64,000 nt of DNA from contig NC_062259.1 of the NCBI RefSeq assembly GCF_905475465.1, forward strand, positions 6,520,501 to 6,584,500, in the 5' to 3' direction. The stretch is from Pieris napi (taxonomy: Eukaryota > Arthropoda > Insecta > Lepidoptera > Pieridae). Below are positions 11,601 to 24,914 of the stretch, one piece after another. The position numbers and the translations under genes are program-made. The notes below the pieces were generated by a model. That model was not told the origin of the DNA and searched no databases. It saw only the letters and a program-made list of their open reading frames with translations. Each line of letters opens with the position of its first letter. Position 1 is the stretch's first letter.

Positions 11601-12479
11601 GAAACAAATTGTGAGCGTGTCCACTCCATCCATTATAATATTAGAATCACGTAAATAAACATTTTGTTAAAAAGTGCGAATACGACAGCAAATATGATCT
11701 CCATTGTCGTGCGCAGAGACAATATTTTTCACGTTTCTCGCGACATCGCGAACGGCAAAACAAGTCCATTGGTACGCATATTGCAAAACATTCGCTGTCC
11801 CACTTACCAAGATAAATTGAAATTCAATTTCGCCAAAGGGCAACACACGTATAAACAGGCTGAATGCTAAATAACGGCACAGTCTATGTTACTGCGAAGA
11901 CTTCAAGGCTTGTAATATATCAAAAGTACACGAAAAAGTTGTATATGGAAGTATTATTTTTTCTTAATGAACCGTGGTTTTAGTAAAACTATTCAAAGAT
12001 TTTACTGTAATGATGAACTGTGAAAAACGAACATGTAATGTAATACCGTAATGTCTTATAAAGCCACTATTTTACTCGCATAATATATATGTATCTATAT
12101 ATATATAAGAATTGTAATATAAAATATATATATATCTTAAAATACTGAACTACTAAATGTTTGTAGACTATTGTATAAAGCGAAGCACAAGTACATTGTA
12201 TTGCCAAATAACGTCACATCAAGCTAATTAAACTTAAATGATATAGTAAGGCAAAATAGCAACACATTAAAAAAAAATTCAGTATAAGATACCTACGCTC
12301 AACTTAAGATACCAAACTTTATGCAAACAGATTTTGTACTTTATGTATAGGGTAGGAGATAAATTATTTCATGTTGTAACATCATTATTATTTATTTTGA
12401 TATTAAAGGGTATTTTAATATGTTGTCATTGGAGAATCGCAGAAAATTAATTGATATAACGTTTGCAGCTATAAGATAT
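11601..12479. other. No gene recognised; AT dinucleotide runs
   Basis: Two TATATA-rich tracts lie at about 12080-12140. A frame at 11664-11870 has no recognised family. Confidence 0.45.
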
Positions 12480-12900
12480 TTAATAATCAGATTGATTGCC
12501 CGAACCTTCTAACTAAATTTAAGTTTCGCCCAGGCATCCCATTATTCCATTTGTCCCTCCTTTCCGTAGAACGCGTTTTGGTCAAATCTCACCGATGTCC
12601 AGATTAAGCATTCTGATAAACGAGCTAGGTCTGGATATCCATAGTTGCTATACACACTGCTTGCACACACTTTGCTGCACACTTTAAAATCGATTTTTGT
12701 TAAGTTTTTTGTAATTGTAATTTTTTTGATTGGTTTTTTGTTTGTAATGTTTGTTTTGTTTAATATTTGTATGATCTCTAAATGTATGTCATGTTTGCCT
12801 TTAAGTGCTTGTCACATTAAAATTGTATTTTGTGTTTGTTTTTACCAATGTATCAGTGTGCAGAGCGTTGGCAAGCTTTATCAATAAAATAAAATAAAAA
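12480..12900 (+). repeat. Probable LINE 3'-end fragment
   Basis: A short protein-like run (about RRNAFWSNLTDVQIKHSD, near 12567-12620) precedes a T-rich region and a 3' tail of the AATAAAATAAAATAAA type near 12883-12899. The FW/WSNLTD segment and A-rich tail suggest the end of a jockey- or CR1-like retroelement. Family not determined. Confidence 0.35.
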
Positions 12901-15900
12901 TGGGTATATTTTTTTGTAAGTTCTACAACTAGTATTTCTTTTCCCTTACGATTCCACCTACAGAACGTCCTTGCTGTATTGCAAAACTCTGTTCGATGTA
13001 ATAATTTTTAAGTTTACTAAACAACTAAGTGCTACCAAAAGTGACTTTCCCAATACGAGAACAACCCACAGCCTGCCAAACGGATGTAGGCGAAAATAAA
13101 TTAATCGACGTGGCTTAAAGCGAATTCTTGATGTGTCATATAACAGAGATATATACACACTTATATGAATACTCCAAAACTAATGTAAATCTAACCTATG
13201 CACGGAGCCCAGGCCAGGCTGAAAGTTCGTGAATGACAAAAGCGTCTTTATTACTTTCCATTAAGGTGTATTTTAAAATGGACAAATATTTCCTTTAACT
13301 GTAGAACTCGTGAACCCTAACTAAAAGCCCGAGAATGACTCAGAAATGTTTCGTGTTTGGGTTTTTGTATCTTAATAAAATCGTCTATAGATATGAAAAT
13401 TATATTCCAAATGATACAGACAGTGTGCCATTTACGAAATTAATAACAAAAGCACATTTTCTGTCATCAGCAAAATACCCTAACTTATGTTGCTATACCC
13501 ATAACCAAGTATGCTCCCAATACTATTCTATTCAATATAACTATTCAATTATATTGAAATATAACTATTTCAATAAGTTTTCTGGGGCAATCTTTATTAG
13601 AGCAGATAGTGTTATTATAATTGAATTATTAAAGCCCTAATAACAAATGTTCCGCTGGAAACTAGGTAAAATCAATACATGTGCGCCGGTTACGAAGCCT
13701 ATAAAACTCTTCTCATTTGATATAAGTGCACTTACAAAATGTTAATCAAATGCGACTGATTAAATGATAGCTATGGAATAATATTTTTTTTAGCATTAAT
13801 GTTTTTAAATTTATATCTATATATATATATATCTATATATATATATTGCTGTTGAATTCTACCCTTTGTATTACTTTTCTTTTTCTTTACTTAGATCGCT
13901 TGTTAGCGATAAGGCCGCCCGTTGCCTCCTTAATTTATGTTATCTGAATGTATATGTACTAAATATGTACAGCAACAAAGCGTTAATATATATATAAATA
14001 TTATAAAAAAAATATAAAAATATTACGTGTTTGTTACCTTTTTTAATAACCTATTAGCTGAGATATTCGAAAATATCGATTGGGTTAAGTTTACTGGAAA
14101 GTTCAGTAGCGTGCTTTGGCCTTTCATGTGTGCAGTGCAGTTTGAAAACCGCAGCAGTAAGCGTAGTGTTCCCAGAACAAACAAATTACCGCGCAAGGCT
14201 ACTTGTGTCAGCCCTAGACCCTTTACCACGGACATTTAACCACGTAAAAACTGTAACAGCAATGTTTACAAACCCATTAAAGGGTTTTTATTTGATATAA
14301 TAGATTATAAGCTATATCTAATTATGCAGAATAAACTTCATAAGCCTCAGGTACATTAGCGTATAAAAGTTGTCAGTAAATTTTATGTACTATAAAAAAT
14401 TAACCGAGAAATGGGCCAGTTTTGTTACATTGCTTACGCAGTACAAATCCCCATATAATTGATAACAATGTTTTCCCTTAGCGTTATTGAGTGAATTGCA
14501 ATCTCTCGGGACCTTGGGGCAGAGTGAGGGAAGAGGGAACGGGGGGTGACACGGCCACGGATGACGCGCGACCTACTGACACACTGACACACTTACCTAC
14601 TGACAGTGGTACTCCTTTTGGTGCGACGAGGCCGCTTACGTATGATATTATGTATTGATTAGCACTAACATGAGATGAAGCATAGAACATATGGTTTAGG
14701 TTCTATAAGTGACTCACTAAATAAAAATACATGGATTATTTTATATACGATATGTACTACCAATTAATAATAAAAATTCAATTATATTAGTAAAACTGAA
14801 TAAATTATATGGAAATGAATATATGGGAATATAACAGCTGTCTCTTAGTACAATCAATATGGTGACACAAGGCACTGATATAGTACATAATATGAAGTAG
14901 GCACTCCAACGGCAATGATGTATTTTGTCCTCATTTATATCTACTATATATATTGTAACTAGCTGTCCTGACAAACTGTTCGCCATAAGATTATAATTAG
15001 TAAAGTTAAGAACAGAAATAATTAAAAATGGGTGAAAATGAGGGGTTATATTTAAAAACAAGTGCGTGAGTACACAAAGTACACATGTCAGAAGTGAAAC
15101 TTCTTTGGTAAACGAATTTTTAGGTCTTGTTCATATTTATACAAATCTAAATTTTAGATTTCCGAGACTTAGAGGGAGGGGAAAAGGAAGATATATTAGG
15201 AATTTAATTGTCATTAAAATATTAAGTGTCGAAAATTAATACAAATTGTTAATTTAATTTATTTCTTCAATAATAAAAACACGTGGGATTTTAATTTACA
15301 ATTCGTCATTTCAGATTTCAATAAATTACTTTGCATAAAATATAAAATACTAAATAATAAAATATAAGGTCGATCTCAATAGCTCTCTCTCTTTTCTTCG
15401 ACAAAAACGCATTATCTTCGTGACGCTAATATTATTATTATTATTATTATTGGGTTTCATCCGTAAAAATTTTACGAGAATAATGGAATTAAAACTCGTT
15501 CTTATACATTTTTGGTAGCATATTTAAAATAACAGACAGTGTAGCAATATCGAAATAGTGTTTTGAATCAGTTTAGTAGTTATATATTTGTCACTTAAGC
15601 AAGTGGAAGAAGACGCGTGGGTGAAATCATTTATTTTCCTAGCTTACGGCGCGCTCTTAAATAGACCACGAATACCTCTTAAAGTGTTTTCAAGTAATTG
15701 CCGAAATATTTTGATGTCAAGGTTTATCGTGTTGCGCATAGAGGAAAGGAAAAATATACGTTGCCATTTCAACCTTGCAGAATATTAAATTAGTAATTAA
15801 AAATCACGATAACATAATTATATTTTCTATACCCGATCCACATACATTTAATTATATATTTAATTTTAGGTACTTGAACGTGTTTTTACTTTTGATACCA

Positions 15901-16589
15901 ATTACTCTGAAATACTTAAAAATCCATTAATCTACAAAAAATAAAATCTATTATCATTCGATATAATAATACAGATCGTAACAAGGAAGATATTTCTTTG
16001 CCATTGGGTTGATCTAATAAATGATATTAATTTTCATATCTTTAGGGATTGTGAAGAAATGATGAGACAATGGCCGAGAAAATACAATTTATTTATTGCC
16101 CTTGACTGTAATAATATTAGGAAATAGAACTACATATACAGTTTGAGATGAATAGTGAGCGAACCATCTTCTTTTACGTTTAAAATAAATTATCAGTATA
16201 AATCAATAATAGCAAAACATTTAAATTAACATTATGCCAACACCTCTTTTATCTATATACATATATAAAAATGAAACCTGTTTTCCGTTGTCACGACATA
16301 ACATGAAAACGGCTTGACCGATTTGTCTGATTCTTTTTTTATAATATTCCTTGAAGCACGAGGATGGTTCTTACGGAGAGAAAAATTTAAAAAGTTAAGT
16401 GAAAAAGTCTAAAAGCAACACTTTTCTATATTCCCATATAAAATATTTGTTATAACTTATAATATTTAAAAGCAATTTGAACTTTAATACCATATCATAA
16501 AGTTCAAGTGTTAGTGGAGGGGTTCCGGGATGGTAAATTTTTATTTTTTGACATAATGTATTTGTTGTATTATCAACTTTCTTTTTTTA
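12901..16589. other. No gene recognised; simple repeats
   Basis: It holds ATATAT runs at about 13815-13850, an ATT microsatellite at about 15430-15452, and a GC-richer patch at 14510-14640. Frames on both strands at 14023-14239 shadow each other and match nothing I know. A short ACTAGCTGTCCTGAC piece near 14957 belongs to the repeat family at 18531. Confidence 0.45.
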
Positions 16590-16690
16590 TCTTACTAGCT
16601 AGACCGGTGTCCCGAATAGCAGAATAAGTATTTAAAAAAAATAAAGAATCGACTGTTAGGCGGTACGATGTTCGCCAGGCCAGCTAGTAA
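16590..16690 (-). repeat. Fragment of ACTAGCTG repeat family
   Basis: On the minus strand it begins TTACTAGCTGGCCTGGCGAA and includes CTTATTCTGCTATTCGGGA. Both blocks occur in the fuller copy at 18531-19083. The middle is deleted relative to that copy. Confidence 0.6.
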
Positions 16691-17591
16691 ATAATAAAAT
16701 ATAATACCTATATATATAATAACCTCTGGAATCTGGATGTACCTACTGAATAGATTTAGAAAATTATTTTACCAATTGAAAGGCACGTTATTTGGTAGTG
16801 TCATAGGCTTATATATGAACCAAAAAAAAAGGAAAGAGTTTGCCATGGTAGACGTCGTAGTTTGTGAATCCAATAAAAAAAGCGGTCGAACAAAAACTTC
16901 ACGATGAATATGTTTTAGAGAACACGGAATTTATTGCAGTTTTCACAAATATCCTAGAATTAGTTTAGGTTAGGTCGCCGAAGCCGGGGCGGGTCGCTAG
17001 TATAATATGTGAGCATAGTTTTTGCATGTAATAAAGGAAGCCACGAACGTCGTAATAAGATGCGGATGCGAAAGTTAAAAAACCCCGATGATTCAATATG
17101 CGTAAAGTGTCGTTGCGACAGCTTGCAAAACATGGGAAAATAAACCAGGATTTTGAGAAAGCTACTGTCATCTCAAATATCGCCTGTATAACATGTTTAC
17201 TAACAAAACAAAGTTTTGTGTAGCTTTACGCTTTAAACGACTTAAATATGACTACAAATGGATTTAGAACTTTGAAAATGTAAAAATAAATTATCATAAG
17301 GGAGCGTTCAAGTATTGTGTAACGAATTTTGGTTGGTTTGTTTGGGTAAACCGTTAAACGTTACGCGTTATTGAAAATATTACTTTCGAGTTTCGACTTT
17401 CCGGTACTTTACACCACATAAATGGTAAATTTAAGGTATAAAGAGTCACTGAGTGGTAACGAAACGTTTTACTAATGGGTACAGAAAAACGTTACGGCGC
17501 GTTACATGGGGGGGGGGGAAATCTTCAAAAATTACGTGACGTACTTGTTTGTCTCTCTTCATTACCAAACACAACTTGACAAATTGCGATT
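16691..17591. other. No gene recognised
   Basis: AT-rich, with an 11-base poly-G run at 17508-17518. No supported gene. Confidence 0.45.
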
Positions 17592-17700
17592 AAAAAGAGT
17601 GGAGGAGAGTTCATTGCCAATATATATTTCTTTTTTGACGTTCATAAGTGTACACTGTGTTCCCTATATGAATAAATGATTTTGACTTTTTTTGACTTGA
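17592..17700 (+). repeat. LINE 3' tail
   Basis: AAAAGAGTGGAGGAGAGTTC and, further on, GACGTTCATAAGTGTACACT followed by TATGAATAAATGATTTTGAC form the 3' end typical of a very common lepidopteran CR1/jockey-type LINE. Only the tail is present. Confidence 0.65.
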
Positions 17701-18530
17701 CAGAAAGAGGCGGAAGTGTACAAAATTTAAGAGTTTGAATACACTGATTTAGTATTTATGAATAAGTGGAAAGGCATACGTTCCCAAATTGAATTGATAA
17801 TTTTTCCCCGAATCAAGTAGGTACATTATGCTTACATGCAGTGTAAAACCAGCCTGGGAAAATCACACCTGGAATCAAGTCTGGGAAATAAAGTAATGGT
17901 TTCAAGAACAGTTTTAATAACTACAATAATTAGTCTTTGTAAAAGTAGAAAACAAAAGCATAAAAATTGATGTTGAATATTTGATACAAAACCTGGGCAT
18001 GGCGCCATAAAGTTTTTAATAAATAAGTTGTTTCGATTTAGCCGCCGCCGATGCAAGCATCGATCCATTTTCAAGAATCAGACGACCTCGACACAATTGT
18101 GTTTCTGTAGAATAGTATCTGCTTTTTCCTTATTTCCTTTCAAAGGTTTTACAACACTTAGCGCTAAGTATGTCGGAATGACACATATTGGACAGGAGTC
18201 GCAATTCGGGTTAGGTCTCGCCTCTGAATTTTACCTTTTTAAGTTTTCTTGTACACGTATTTTCGCGTCTCAAGACAATGGTTGCCATTTCGCAGTTGAG
18301 CCATATTGCCACGGGTTTTGCAATCCGTCGTACGGTGATTCTCGGCTCTGACATCTAAACAATATGTATATGATTCTCATGCCCTTATCAAAAAATATAT
18401 ATTTTTGTTCCATCAGTTTTGTCTATATAACTATTATGTCTTATGTATTTTTGCAGTTCTTGCGCTTACCTTATTTAATTTTGTTTTTCTCACAGTGGTT
18501 GTCACCAGTAGCCCTCCTTTTTATTTAATT
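17701..18530. other. No gene accepted; overlapping frames
   Basis: Frames at 17832-18074 (minus) and 18028-18351 (plus) overlap. Minus-strand reading near 18340-18260 gives an ENHRTTDCKTRG-like run that weakly recalls a retroelement zinc knuckle, but the spacing of Cys and His is incomplete. It is left unassigned. Confidence 0.4.
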
Positions 18531-19083
18531 ACTAGCTGACCTGGCTAACTTCGTTCCGCCCTACAACCTTATAATATCGTTGTTACTTTAATTTAACTTA
18601 TTTTAGGATTTCATTAACGTATTAACGTAAAAAAGTATTACATTAATACAACTCTTTTGCAAATACAGAAATGTTTTATTGCTTGCCATTGCGAAAGAAG
18701 AATGGCAGTTTTACACATTAGGCATCTTCTCTCTAGCGTCAATATGGCGATACTGCATGTTAAGCACTTTCTGATATCCAACATCTTTTGATCAGGATCA
18801 AAGCATGGTTATGCATCTCCTCAAGATCGGAATTTCTTGAACTGACACGAATTCGACGTAAAATGATGCGTAGTTTTGTCAACAGATGACACCATATTGT
18901 TTTTGCATTCGTAAAATTAATTAATTCATTTATTGTTATTCGATAACTTATCCGATATTTTATTGCTTATTCTGCTATTCGGGATGGAAACAAATCCAAT
19001 AAATCAAAAACCATGGCAATCGGTCCAACCGTTCTCGAGTTATAAGTGTTGTAACAAACACGACTTTCTTTTATATATATAAG
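18531..19083 (+). repeat. ACTAGCTG dispersed repeat, long copy
   Basis: It starts ACTAGCTGACCTGGCTAACT, contains CTTATTCTGCTATTCGGGA, and ends with CAATCGGTCCAACCGTTCTC and a TTTTATATATATAAG tail. Partial copies occur at 16590-16690 (minus) and near 14957. This non-coding family is abundant in Lepidoptera; I am not sure of its class. Confidence 0.65.
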
Positions 19084-22000
19084 ATGTCAATCGTATTATA
19101 TTTATGTAAATGCAACGAAGTGTTAATTAGTAATATTAGTTAATATTTCTGACGCTGTACCTTCGCTTTACAGTTCGACTCTAAGTAACATAATTTTAAA
19201 AACTACGGATCTGCGAAATTATATGTATAACTAGCGAACCAGAGAGAGATCGTCCTGTACACAGGTCTTAAAAAACATCTTATTGATTTTTCTCGACACA
19301 CAGAAAAAGCTCGTCGAAAGCGGTTTAAGACTTTTAAAAATTAAATATACGAGTATACTCACACAGTAACAGTCAACAAAAACTTCAACTACATTTAAAA
19401 ATCAATTTTCTATCTATAATATATTTGACAGCAAAACATTATATATATTTTTTATTATACATGTTTCTCAAAACCTTCCATGAACTTCCACAAAAATTCG
19501 TAAGATAAAATCGGTCCAGCCATTCTCGAGTTTTAGTGAGAGAAAAGATTATATATATGTAATAATTTGTTTTCATATAAAGGATATAGTATGGTGAGAC
19601 AAAATAAAATATTACAGTTCACGTTAAATTTACAAAACGTGATGTTTACGTCAAGAATGGCATAAAAGGAGTTATGTTTAAGAGAATAACCCCAGTATCT
19701 ATTTATAACAGCTCAGATGGTGGTCCGACGGTCCTGTGTTAAACAATGTTTAAAATCTGAACTGGTACACTAAAAATCAGCTGTCCAAATCTAAGTGAGT
19801 GGCAAACTATTTAATGGGAAGCGCATCAAAAATTATACCTTAAATCAAAGAGTATTGGATATAATATACTCAACAATATACTAATAGCGATATGTATTTC
19901 AAGTATACTTTAAAACCTTTCCTATGTAACAGTACATGTGCAGTAAATAAGGCAATTCAAATTTTCAAGGTGCAAATATTTTTATAAAAAGCGGCTTTGA
20001 GTACAAATTAATAAATGTGCATACTCGTTATAGTATATAAACAGAAAGATCCGGAAAACAATGGAAAAAACCACTGGTTAAAGCCATCAAGGTCTGATGC
20101 TGTTCTTTCACTTAAACTAGAATTTCTTTTAAGGACTTCCCTTGCAAGACTGTGTCAAGGTGTTTCTTATTGTTACTCTATTAGTCGATGACCATCATGA
20201 TCAATAATAATTAAGGTAATTTTAAATAAGGTTTTTAAAAATACATAATACCGGTTTTACAAAGTGCGTAAAATAAAAGAGCTTGTTTGTTGCAACGTGA
20301 TCCGAGGAACGAATTGAAAAAATTGTTTTGTGTTGAATAAAACCGCAGAATACTAGTTTACTTATAAAAACGAACCTGGCTTATTATACTGTCAAACTTT
20401 ATCCATATTGTTCTGTCACTTTGTCTAAGCTGTGATGAAAAGAGACGGTAATAATAGTACATAGTTAGGTTAGCATGTTGTTACTATGTTGTCTGAGGCG
20501 TTGGGTAATGTATATGTATATTAGCGCATAAAAATAGTATTACTTATTTCTGTAAACAATTCTGTATTATATTGACAGTAAATTTTAGGAACGTTTTAAG
20601 GCTAGACTAGGCGCTCTATGTACCTACTTGCGTAGGAATCCAACGGGCAAAAGGGGCATTAAGTTACCAAGTAAAAACTCTTGTCTAAACCTAGTTACCA
20701 TTACCATACCACCTTACCTAAATTACCATAAATCCTATAAATTACGCAGCTACCTATATTCTAGAAATACATCTATTTAATTTACCATCTGATTTGCGTA
20801 TCAACGAGAAGCTACTACGTAATATGGGCCAAGTTCACAAAAGTAGGTCACGGGATTACACACGGGACAGCTAATGTACAGTCCTGGACGGATATTTCTG
20901 TTACACGTTTCGTAATCACTCTCTTGTTTGTATTGGAGCCGTAACTAGAAACATTAGAAATAGATTTGAGGTTATACTAATCAGTCGATATGGATATTCA
21001 GAGCCGGCATAACTGACTACTATTTGTGAAAATATTTTTACAAACGGACGTCATATTTACCGTTAAATCGCTCCTTTAACTTCCTTATTCCTTAACTTAC
21101 AAACAAAGTTCTAATTCAAATAAAAAAATAAAAGATTCTCATGAAAAAAAGTCTAATTGCACCGTATTAACTAATGCACTCACCTATCTCTTTTAAAGAC
21201 AGCGTGATCACAATTTTACAGACAGAAACGGAAGAGTACAATAAAGGAGTAAATTCGAGGTCTTATACTCTATGTTTCCATAAATCTGTAACTCACCAAG
21301 TATTAGACTAAGACACTAATTATAGATTTAAGTTGGTGCCTGGTAAATAGTACCGATGATTCCAGACTAGATGCTTTCCCGCTCAATGGATAAGCATCGA
21401 ATACAGCAAGGAAATTCTGCCAGCATTATAAGGTGTACTGCCACAGGGACCAAACATATTAAATTTGTTTTAATTTTCTATTCATACATTTTTAATTGTT
21501 ATTATTACTATGTAGATTAAGAAAATTGTAAATACTGTATATTTGTGTTGGAAATAAATAATTTATTTCAACAAATCATTTCGTGGCAAAATTGCACTGC
21601 ATATATATAATTAAGCATTTGAGATAAATTAATGGACAATTGTAAGTAGTTAGTCATCAATAGTGTGTATAAACATTCACAATTCTAGCCATGTTCATTG
21701 AATTGTTAGGTTAGATCACAATTTAAAGTATCTATAGATCCTATATGACTCACACCCTTGTTTAAGCCGCGTGGTAGAAATGTTAGGTGTCTGGAAAAAA
21801 ATATCCTATTTTATGGGCGATAATTCTAAAGGATTCGGAGGTCCACAGCTATCGTCATCATAATGTTGAGATATGTTCCTCGAAATCTGTCAACAGTCAG
21901 AATTATTACTGTTTGAATAAATACCCATTAGTCATCAAATTATGGTTTAAGAGCCTCGTTCAGTTGCTGAATTGCTAGACTTGTGGTTGTAGCACAAGAT

Positions 22001-23189
22001 TATGAGTATTTTTCCTACTATTTAAACACTAAAAATGAAATTTTATATTTAATATTACACGATATGTGCGTACATATCGGATGTAAAAGATTAAATCATG
22101 TGTCCAGAGAAAATATTTTTTACGGCAAAACTACGCATCGCTAGTCGCTTGCATATGAAAAGAACAATATAATTTCATAACAACGTCTTAATGGGATTGT
22201 TTCAGCAACAACTAGAACTGAGCGTAATTGGCATTTCCTACAAAGTAGGTCAAGCGTGTCAAGATCAACTGAAAAATAGGTCACAGGGACACTCGTTTCT
22301 CCCTTGACATAGGAGGGTAGGGTGGGACTCATCCCGGTGGCCTTGTTGGGTCTCGGAGTCCTCCCACACTCATAATTGCGATTATATAACTTTTCTCGAT
22401 CAATTCGAATAAAATTCTACCTAATGTTTAGCTTTTTAAATTGGGAATTTTTAACATGACCTGGTGTATTTTAAGTTTCAAAAGTATATAAATCAAGTCT
22501 TTCTACTAAACATCGTAAATAAAATCACAAAAAACAAGCAACTTTACACAACAAAATGGAATCTGAGTGAAAATCTTAAATATTTAGTTTTTTTTTTCTA
22601 TGATACTCTCTTTAGAGTTCTAACGTTATTTAAACTACATGGACAATCTAAGGTCTAAAGACACGAAACAGTTTCAAGAAGAAGGATGTACCAATGGTTT
22701 CAACTAATAGCTCAGTCATTCAAATTTGTATTCTGGTACTGGCCAGAATAACATATAACGTCAAGTAGCAGGTAAACACTAATGAATTACAAGTACTACA
22801 TTTATTTATTAGGTATTCTACGCAAGTGTGTCAAGTTCAAATAATCCGGGCCAGAGGATAACAGAAGTGCAGTTGACACGATTCAAAAGTAGGTTACACA
22901 AATAATATTACGTCATTTAGTGAGATGTATAACGCGACTATTTTTAGTTGAGGCCTTATAAACACGATACAACCTTCACGAAACGTCTGTGAATGTATGT
23001 TGGAAATCAATAATAAATTTGTTGGGTAAACATTTTCCAGTTCTATTTAAAAACAAGATGTACTGGGTGTAAATAAAACACCTGTTATTAATGGCTCTAC
23101 AACCCTATATGGATATTGGCCTCAGATTGCATCTGTTTGTTTGATCTTTTTATTTTTCACGAGCTAGCCTCGCAAAACTTCGTTTCTTT
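19084..23189. other. 4.1 kb without a recognised gene
   Basis: A short segment near 19500-19550 (ATCGGTCCAGCCATTCTCGA) is a fragment of the ACTAGCTG-type repeats. Frames at 21787-21978, 22141-22332 and 22464-22658 lack motifs and splice context. Nothing else is seen. Confidence 0.5.
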
Positions 23190-23580
23190 TGATTTAAGTT
23201 TTGATTAAAATTTAAATTCACTGAAACTGGAGCACGGAACGCACGATAAGAAACAAAGATACAGTTAAAGTAAGGCAATAGAGGTATTAGTTGTTGAAAT
23301 AATTCTAATATTGTATATTTATAACAAACTGCTACCCCTGCAAATTCGTTTCCGTTTGATATTATTTTTTTACCTAGCGTACATTTTTAGTCGATACATC
23401 CCAACGTATGGAACATTTTGCTATGTTTGCGTTTTCGAAATAAAAACCTAAGTAGGTACTAAAGAAACCTAAATTTTTCAATTTTTTCTTAAGAGTTCTA
23501 AAAAAACCCGAATTGCATTAGCAGTCTTTGAGTTTTGCGCTTAACAACATGTCTTGCGATTCATTTTTATTTATATAGAT
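23190..23580 (+). repeat. Dispersed repeat, family shared with 7480-7835
   Basis: AATTCACTGAAACTGGAGC, AGGTATTAGTTGTTGAAATA, GGAACATTTTGCTATG and TTGCGATTCATTTTTATTTA occur in the same order as in the reversed copy at 7480-7835. Non-coding. Confidence 0.7.
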
Positions 23581-24620
23581 AGATGAGTAGGTTATCAAGT
23601 GAGCCTTCTGTGCCTCACATATTTCAGTTTATATTTTAATGGCTTAGAAATAGAATAGAATTTCCTTAAAATGTTTGATTTCACCTAGGTTACTTGTGCT
23701 CAAAGAAAAATATATTGGTGCAGTCGTGATTCGAAGCCACGAGCTCAGTATTGGGATTCGCACGCTCAACTTAAGAATACCTGTTACGTATTCGAAATTT
23801 AAACTTTTCTTACTTCACCGACTTGGGAGTTTTCATTTACCACGATCCTAAGCGATAACTGAAGTACGCAAGTAATATATAAGACGTTTGGAAATACATC
23901 CTCACAATTATTGTCATTAAAGTTTATTTCAACAATCTTGTTAGAGAACGCCCATGCTAACATTTAAATATTCAATGCACTGCAATAGATTTGAGGTCAC
24001 CTTTAAAATCTCTATTTGGATAAGTGGGTTAAGTAAATATGAGCATATTTGTGTGATATCTGAGCACTTAATTAATATAGTGCAGGGTTAATAATTAATA
24101 GTTTAGATCGCGGCGCAACAAAATTTAATACCTAAATACTAATAATAAAAACATTATTCATGACAGAAATAGGTTGTGACAAAATTCATCTATTAATAAC
24201 TTACCAATACGTTGTACATTTTTATGTGCCTAAAATATGTCAATATTATTATGTATTTAACCGACGAAATTGAGTTTTTTTTTTACAGAAAAATCGAATA
24301 TTAGACATGAAAAATACTATTCGGTTTCCACTTCGAAAAAATGTCCTTTGCCTCATACACGTGAAATTAGTATTGATAAATATAAATAGTCTCAGAGAGT
24401 GAGATAGATAGATAAACGTGTGTTATGAAAAGATTTACAGAGAGGTCGGATCCGACCGAGTGAATAACTAGGCGAAGGTTAGCCGCCATTGTGGTTGGCT
24501 TGCAATGACGTTACTCTATAATAGATAAGCACATATTATCAGTTACAACGCTAGTTCACCACTTTCAATTTGGAAAGGTGTAATCGGCTTTTCTTTTTAG
24601 AAGTCTGCTCAAGACTTTGT
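23581..24620. other. No gene recognised; SINE scraps
   Basis: A CAAGTGAGCCTTCTGTGCCT segment near 23598 and a tRNA-like GTGATTCGAAGCCACGAG near 23726 look like SINE fragments. No gene is seen. Confidence 0.4.
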
Positions 24621-24914
24621 TGTCATGAAAAAGTTTAGGAATAAATTTAGGGACAGAAATTAAAATTAAACTGCTTTATTTAATACCTTTAATTTAACTA
24701 GCTTTTTTCTTATAATTGATTGGCTCATTTGGCGGTTTTGACAATGACATTGTGTAGAATTGTATTCTGATTTTATTTTAATTGTGCTGTTATGAAAAGT
24801 TTAGGGATATATTAGGGACAGAAATTAAAATTAAACTGATTATATACAAAAACCTTTAATTTATCTTTTTTTCTTAGCTGTAGCTGGTTTCGACAGTATT
24901 GTGTAGAATTGTTT
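24621..24914 (+). repeat. Diverged tandem duplication, about 165-bp period
   Basis: Two adjacent copies share ATGAAAAAGTTTAGG (copy 2 ATGAAAAGTTTAGGG), then AGGGACAGAAATTAAAATTA, ACCTTTAATTTA and TTGTGTAGAATTG. Copy 1 spans about 24621-24765 and copy 2 about 24786-24914. Indels between them suggest an old local duplication or two copies of a mobile repeat. Confidence 0.7.

Noticed and set aside
14023..14239. 70-codon frames on both strands over the same bases
   Set aside because: They are shadows of each other and match no known protein.
17508..17518. Poly-G run, with another at 46366-46376
   Set aside because: Simple homopolymers, possibly of uncertain length in sequencing. No structure was found around them.
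18028..18351. 107-codon plus-strand frame and a minus-strand zinc-knuckle-like run
   Set aside because: The Cys/His spacing is incomplete and the frames are interrupted. At most it is very old retroelement debris.
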